This document shows, piece by piece, positions 58,201 through 64,000 of a stretch of DNA of 64,000 nucleotides. The translations under genes were made by a program, and so were the position numbers. The DNA comes from Fratercula arctica (lineage: Eukaryota; Chordata; Aves; Charadriiformes; Alcidae). The notes beneath the pieces were generated by a model. The model made no database searches. It saw only the letters and a program-made list of their open reading frames with translations, and was not told the origin of the DNA. Position 1 is the first letter of the stretch; each line of letters opens with the position of its first letter. The stretch covers positions 7,227,459 to 7,291,458 of the forward strand of contig CANTUZ010000020.1 of NCBI GenBank assembly GCA_947846985.1, read 5' to 3'.

Positions 58201-61200
58201 CTGGGGAGCCCCCTCGGCAGGTCCCCCAGCGCGGCGGGAGTGCTGCGCAGTGGCACGTGCACCAGTCCTCCGCTTAGCTAGAAGAAACACGTTTAAAAAA
58301 CATCTCCTTTCATGTCGATGAAAGAGCAGATGAGAGAAAACATTCCATCTGAAGTGGCTGCTTAATTACTGTTTGATACAGGGATGTAGTTTATCAAATT
58401 AAATTGTTGGTGGACATAATGTTAGCATAGAAAGCGGTTTTTGCTCTAGAGCAGTAACTTTCAACTCGTTTGTCTGAATTTTCCAGTGTCACCAAGTCTT
58501 GTGTGGCGAAGTTAAGCCCGTTTTTAATCTGTCTGCTTTTCTTAAGTGTTCCGTGAACACAGTGGGAGTCCGTCAGGGCATCTTGGTCTTCAGCAGCCGC
58601 AGGCTGGGACCCGCGGCTGCCGGGGTCTGAGCGCCGTGCAGCCTCTCGTGACCCACCAGAAAGGTTCCCAGAAAGAAATTTAAATATGACCTCAGGTATT
58701 TGGATCTGCAAGTGAGCAGGTCTTAGAGTATCTGCAGATATCTCTTTCTTAACTCAAAGAAATCGACAAAGCAAGTGATATGCAACTTTGTGCTTTCGTT
58801 TTGTCTGATGTTTGTAACAAAGAAAACTGAACGAAGTGTACCTAATCTTAGACAGCTAGGTGGTTTGTGTCTAATTTGGTAAAGAAAGCCTCTTTAAAAA
58901 GTATTGTATCTGTTAAATAGCTGCTGTAGTTGTAGCCGATCTTCAGGAAAAAGCAGTGGTATGGTGCCTTGGAGGTGTCTTTTGGATTGTGAAAAAAGCA
59001 GCACGTAGCAGGGGAGCGGTGTCCAGTGTAAAATAGTGAGTCTGGGTAGGAAAATCACTCTCTTAAAAACAAATCAAAACAAAAAGCAGAAGTGCCTGTC
59101 CTTTTCTCTGCAAGACTTTTTGGAAGATCACAACAAAAGTATAGCTGAAGTAGAAATGAGGGCTGTTTATTCTGTTTGGCACGTCTCTTATGTTTGCACA
59201 GCTGGTGGCCTACCAGCGTTATCCTGCAGCTGAATATGGAGATGCATATATGTAAGTTTTTTCTTCTTTTCCTGACATTATTAAAAACAAAGCATAAAAC
59301 CATTGACAAATAATTTGAACTCGTTGTAAGTCAGGATGCTGATTAAGTATTTGCCTCCTGCACAAAGTGGTTTGTATGAAAAAAGCGAAGGACATAGGCA
59401 GATTATTAAATCATTTTGACACATTTTTTGCTCAAATAGACAACAGCAAGAGCACCCAAACCCCAAACTGCTTAAGCCTTCCCCCGCTCTCTAAGATTTC
59501 ATTGCCAGGATACGCAGCTTCGCTTTGGTTATATGCTAAGTTTACTGTGACCTTCTTGCAACAGACGAAAGCAGAGTTTGCTGGTACTACTCATTAAATG
59601 CAAGAGGATTAACATCCAGTTTATTTTCTCTAAACCCATGGAACTATCAGGAAATAACTAAGCCCTAAAGTTCTAGGTTTGTAGAGATGATTTCCTCCTA
59701 ATGCACGTACTTGGGGGCAATGTCGGAATCCTGTTATGTAAGAGAGAGGCAGAGCCCTATATTAATCCCAGGGAATGATGTTAATGGCTTGTTTCGTCCT
59801 TTATTGGTCTAAAGAATTCCTCAGAAATCAGCTGACCAAAAGTGCCAGGGAAGTATTTTTACCTCTGTTGCTGAAACTGTTATCACTCAGTAATTTCACT
59901 AATCTTCTTTGCAGAGAGATTAGATTGTAAATGCTTTGGTGCAGGGAGAAGTTGTTTGTGAAAACTGCCTGGTACGGTGGGTGCCATCGAGGGGAAGTGC
60001 CAGTAAGTGATCAAACCTGGTATTCCATTGCTGAGCAATGTTTTGAAATGTTTATTGCCTCGGCTTTGCTTCAAGCTGTCAGTGTTTCCTTGGGAGATAG
60101 TGCTTGTGATGTGAACTTGAATGCAGTGTTTGCTGTATGACAGAAACGCTAATGACATAAGTTTGAAGACAAAATTGCTGTGGTTTTGTTTCATATTGAG
60201 GGTTGGTCCCTATTGTATAAAATAGTTTTGTATGAATAAATAAAAATTGTTGCCCATGATTCTAGATCTCTGACATCTTCAGACACCACTCATGCACATA
60301 TTTTATAAACATCTTATTATGGAAGCATTAATATGCCATATTTATGAATAAAATTATTTTTTTAATGTATTCACCGATAGAGAAGGTATGAAATGTTATG
60401 GGTATATGCAGCTGGTGGTTAAACTGTACAGAAAGGTGAGGAAACGGCTGACTGGCTAATGCTATGTCTTCTTACGAATTTTGAAAACGACACATAGTTA
60501 CGTCCGTGGCAGATCTGTGCACTATTATTAAACCCTATTTTGTGGGTTATTTACAGGCAGCAGGAAAACTGTTGTACTCAGTGCAAGGCCTGAAGTATTG
60601 CTCATGTTGTGGAATTACGAGCTACAGCAACTTGTCTCTAAATTGCAGGCTTTCCTCTCTGCCCTACTTACTCAATATAAAAAAACCTAATCCTGGGGAT
60701 TTTATTTCCCTCTCTGTAGGACAGCAGTGAGTAATTACTTTTCTCTGGTGAAGGTAGAGATGCTGGAAAAGTTTAATTAATGCCCATTAGGAGATGCTGC
60801 GAGTACTTAAATGAATTCATTAGGACAGGGTGCTTAATGTTCATCAAAATAGCAAATAACTGCAGTGGACTGAATGTTGTTTACACTGTACTGCGTATAT
60901 CTTTTTGTTCTGCAAAATGTTTCAGGATATGTGGGTCTTCCTTAGCCAGCGACAGCTTTTCTAACCCCCGTGTAAAGTGTAGGGCTTCAAAATGAGGTTT
61001 GGTGTAGAGCGTGAATCTCCGAATCTCCTGCTGCTTTGTCACTGCGGAATTGAGTAACGGCAGGGGAAAAGGCACATCTGCCCGCTCGTCCCCGGGGTGC
61101 CGCGCTGGGCATGCCTCGCCGTCGCTTGGCTGTGGTAGGCGAACTGCCTTATTACCATGAATCTTTCATATTAATCTTTCTACCTTAGTAAATAACTTGC

Positions 61201-61370
61201 AGAAGGCAGGAGTGTGCGGTGACCATTTGTCTCCTGCTCCGCGGCATCTCCGTTGTAGGACAGGAGTGAGGTGATCCGGATGTGTAAGGAATAACGTCCC
61301 CCACTGAGCTGCTGTGCGAGTGCGGGCGACGCTGGGGCTGGCGGGTCCCGGGTGGTGAGAGCAGTTCAAG
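49291..61370 (+). other. MAGI3: MAGI3 intron 1, central part
   Basis: No exon supported. Low-complexity tracts include T/G-rich sequence at 49,476-49,505, AAAAC repeats near 53,668 and a (TA)n run near 56,640-56,654. GC-rich patches at 56,700-57,060 and 57,940-58,280 contain overlapping open frames without recognisable domains. The MAGI3 second coding exon was not found. Confidence 0.7.
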
Positions 61371-61534
61371 GATTTCAGGCAGAGGGCGAGCGGGTACGAT
61401 GCCCCCTGGCCGATTTTGGGCAGACAGAGAGTGGGTGCGATGCCCCCTGGCCGATTTCGGGCAGACGGAGAGCGGGTGCGATGCCCCCTGGCCGATTTCG
61501 GGCAGACAGAGAGCGGGTGCGATGCCCCGTGGCC
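61371..61534. repeat. 41-bp tandem repeat, four copies
   Basis: Copies start at 61,371, 61,412, 61,453 and 61,494, each beginning GATTT and ending CCCCSTGGCC, with the internal word GCGGGTGCGATGCCCC. Copies 2-4 are nearly identical; copy 1 is the most diverged. The period is not a multiple of three and there are no spacers. Confidence 0.95.
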
Positions 61535-64000
61535 ATGGCTTGGGTGACGCTTGGTATCTGCTGCTGGGGTCCAGGAGCCCTTGTCGGTGCCAGCGTCTGC
61601 CCCGCTTGGGTGGAATGTTCGATTTGTGATTTCAACCTGGAGTTACAAATATTTGTAAATCACGGGTATTTGTATTGTTGGAACAGTGTTAGTGCATTTT
61701 TTAAACATAAGCATAGGTAAGTGATTTGCGCAGTTCTTAACTTAAAGCTGTTTTCCCATAATTAGCTCTGCCATCAGAACTGTCAGTTGCTGTTGAAAGA
61801 AGCATTGGAAGCATTTATGCTGTTCAAATGGTTCCTTATCCCAAATACTGAGAATTGGAACTCTCAGGAGACTGGAGAACGCTGTTACTGTGCTGTGATT
61901 TGCATAAATTTAATAAACTTTGGCTATGCAAGAGTCTGATTTGAGCACAAATTCCATAACAGAAAAACAGCGGGACAGGTGGGTGTGAGGAGGCTGGAGG
62001 CCGTCGGCTTTCCCTGGTCTTTGCGGAGGGAGGAACGTGGAACAAACGTGAAAATTGCTTTGGGGATGGACTACTGCTTAAACTCTGGTGCCAAGCACTG
62101 CTTAAAATGGCATTATTTTCCTCAGGCCGCGGTGGTCCCTCCGGGGGTGGTGGTGGCCCCAAGATGGATTTTGGGCAACCTTTTTACCGGCCTGGATTTG
62201 TCCGCAAATGCGTGTAGTATTTCCACAGGGAAGTTCTAGAGTATTCAGAAACTACCAGCTGTTCTCTGCTTTTTCTCTCAGTTAAAAGTCTACTAAAAAT
62301 AGGATATTCTTCCATTCAGGCATCAAACTCTGATACGTAATGTGAAGTGTCATGCTGTAGGAATAGTAAAAGGGTTTTTACCTGAGGAACTTCTTTCTAT
62401 AGACTGTTTTTTCCTATAGCGGGTGAGATGCAGCAAAGAGAAAAAGGACTTAAATAGATTTCTGCTTTGTTGAATCACCTTCGGGGGGCATAAAATTTGT
62501 TGTTCTGAAATCCTTATTTATTGCCTCTTGGCAAATATGTCTGGTTTGGTTTTTGTGGGTTTTTTGGTGTTTGTTTTTTTTTTTTTCCCCCCCCCAATTG
62601 AACTATGTTCTTAAGAGGCCTGTTGCTCTTCCTGGTGTGTGTCATTGCAGAGATGTTGGGTATTAAGGAAATGGCAAAGAAAAACAATACCTCTCATGTT
62701 TTAAAAAAAAACCCCAAAAAACCCAAAAAAACCAAAAAAGTTCTTTGACAGAACTTTCTATCTTATCTCAAGAATTTGAAACTGGGACATGAGAACTGGG
62801 CCCGTTCTTCAGGCTGCTCGCAGTGATCCGGAAAGATTCAGTGTTTGTTGTTACCTGGAAGTACAAGTTTGAAATGCAAAGTGTGAGGCGCTGCTTATGT
62901 TTAACAAATATGTGGAGATGAAAATAAAATAGGCTTTTTGAAGTAACCATGTGCATGCGATTGACATGCAGGAAATCCGAGTGATGCCTGCAGACTGAGC
63001 TGGACCTCGCTGCTGATGCAAACACTGCAAAATGAATTTAGAACTGGAGGATATTTGAAATTTTGCTCTTTGAAATTTATTCTTAGCCTGCGTGTGGGAC
63101 ATGCATTGTTTTTTCACAGTGACACATTGTGCCGTCGCCCCTTTGCCGTGGCTCTCGGGGCGCGGTGCCGGGGTGCTGCGCTCGCGCGGGTACCGGAGTG
63201 CTCCCGCCGAGACGCACAGCCCTGGCGTCACCTGGCTGCGCTGACACCGCCGCCGGGAGAGCCCCATCGGTCCCTTAACAAGAATTTAAACTGACAGATA
63301 AACACAAACTAATCTCTGTTTCATCACATTATTTATTGGAACAGCAACATGTCTGGTTTCTTGTATTTGCTGTTTCTATAGAGCTGCCAATGGGGACCTA
63401 ACAGGGAATTCTGGAATTTAAATGGGTTTGTTTAGTAACAGTCAAGTGCTAGCTACGTAACTGCTACCTGAGTCTGTCTCGATATGATGAGTAAAATCAG
63501 GAAGGGTCTTCATTGCGATCCAGGCACAGTTTTGTGAGATGGTTAGGACAGGTACCTGCTGTCAGAATTGTTTGATGTAATTCTTGTCATAATAGTTTTC
63601 CATCGTCTAGCTGTATCTTTTATTATATGGGTAAATTGATATATATGTAGAGAGAGAGATATAAAATCAACTTATATGGAAGTTCTGTTTAAATGAATCA
63701 CTGAGACTGGCTCTGTATATATCACATACATGTATTCAAATGAAAAAGGTGACCTTTTAAAAGTCTTGCCTTCAGGTTTGTGTGTATATCTTGGAAACAA
63801 GGACAAAGGAAGCATTTTAGTAAGAAGTATCTGCTGTGGGTAGCAACAATATCTGCTCTGCGAAGTGCTGTGCTCTGGCCCTAGTAAAGCGTTTCAAAGA
63901 GATTACTGCGGAACCTATGCGGTCTGACAGGGACGACAGAAAAGGGAATGATGCAATAAATACAGGAAAAAAACTACCATGCTGTCAGTTTGGATTTTCC
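61535..64000 (+). other. MAGI3: MAGI3 intron 1, distal visible part
   Basis: No exon supported. A T run followed by a C run lies at 62,573-62,597. A/C-rich tracts complementary in character to the upstream T/G tract lie at about 62,700-62,740. A GC-rich patch occurs at 63,130-63,260. The window ends inside the intron. Confidence 0.7.

Noticed and set aside
61371..61534. Regular repeat considered as a CRISPR-like array or repeat protein
   Set aside because: Copies are directly adjacent with no unique spacers, the genome is eukaryotic, and a 41-bp period breaks any reading frame.

Overview
The window is vertebrate nuclear DNA, most probably from a bird. It has spliced genes with GT-AG introns, short CR1 LINE tails of the type typical of sauropsids, compact introns, and a GC-rich intergenic region like that of avian microchromosomes. 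The species cannot be named from the sequence.

Two protein-coding genes, both on the + strand, account for all the coding sequence I can support. Positions 1 to about 16,545 hold the 3' three quarters of LRIG2: twelve coding exons from 291 to 13,344, then a 3' UTR of about 3.2 kb ending at a canonical AATAAA. The visible exons encode the last seven leucine-rich repeats, the C-terminal cap, three Ig domains, the transmembrane helix and the complete cytoplasmic tail, about 795 residues. The signal peptide and first LRRs lie upstream of the window. About 30 kb downstream, a CpG island (about 46.1-47.7 kb) holds the promoter and first coding exon of MAGI3 (46,822-47,143), which encodes the N-terminal PDZ domain. 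Everything from 47,144 to the end is MAGI3 intron 1; no second exon was seen.

LRIG2 is a single-pass membrane protein that modulates growth-factor, BMP and neogenin signalling. MAGI3 is an inverted MAGUK scaffold at cell junctions that binds PTEN and several receptors. I know of no operon-like link between them. Their order matches the human LRIG2-MAGI3 and LRIG1-MAGI1 pairs, so this looks like an ancient linked pair retained after whole-genome duplication.

The 30 kb between the genes shows no convincing gene. It alternates GC-rich stretches with AT-rich islands of 200-700 bp carrying TAATTA-type motifs, which are candidate regulatory elements. It also holds two CR1 tails and a striking near-perfect foldback palindrome at 37,373-37,470. 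MAGI3 intron 1 holds a worn CR1/L3-like LINE relic (about 48.5-49.3 kb), a four-copy 41-bp minisatellite (61,371-61,534) and paired T/G and A/C tracts near 62.6 kb. I found no clearly new biological system. The foldback is the feature most worth a second look.
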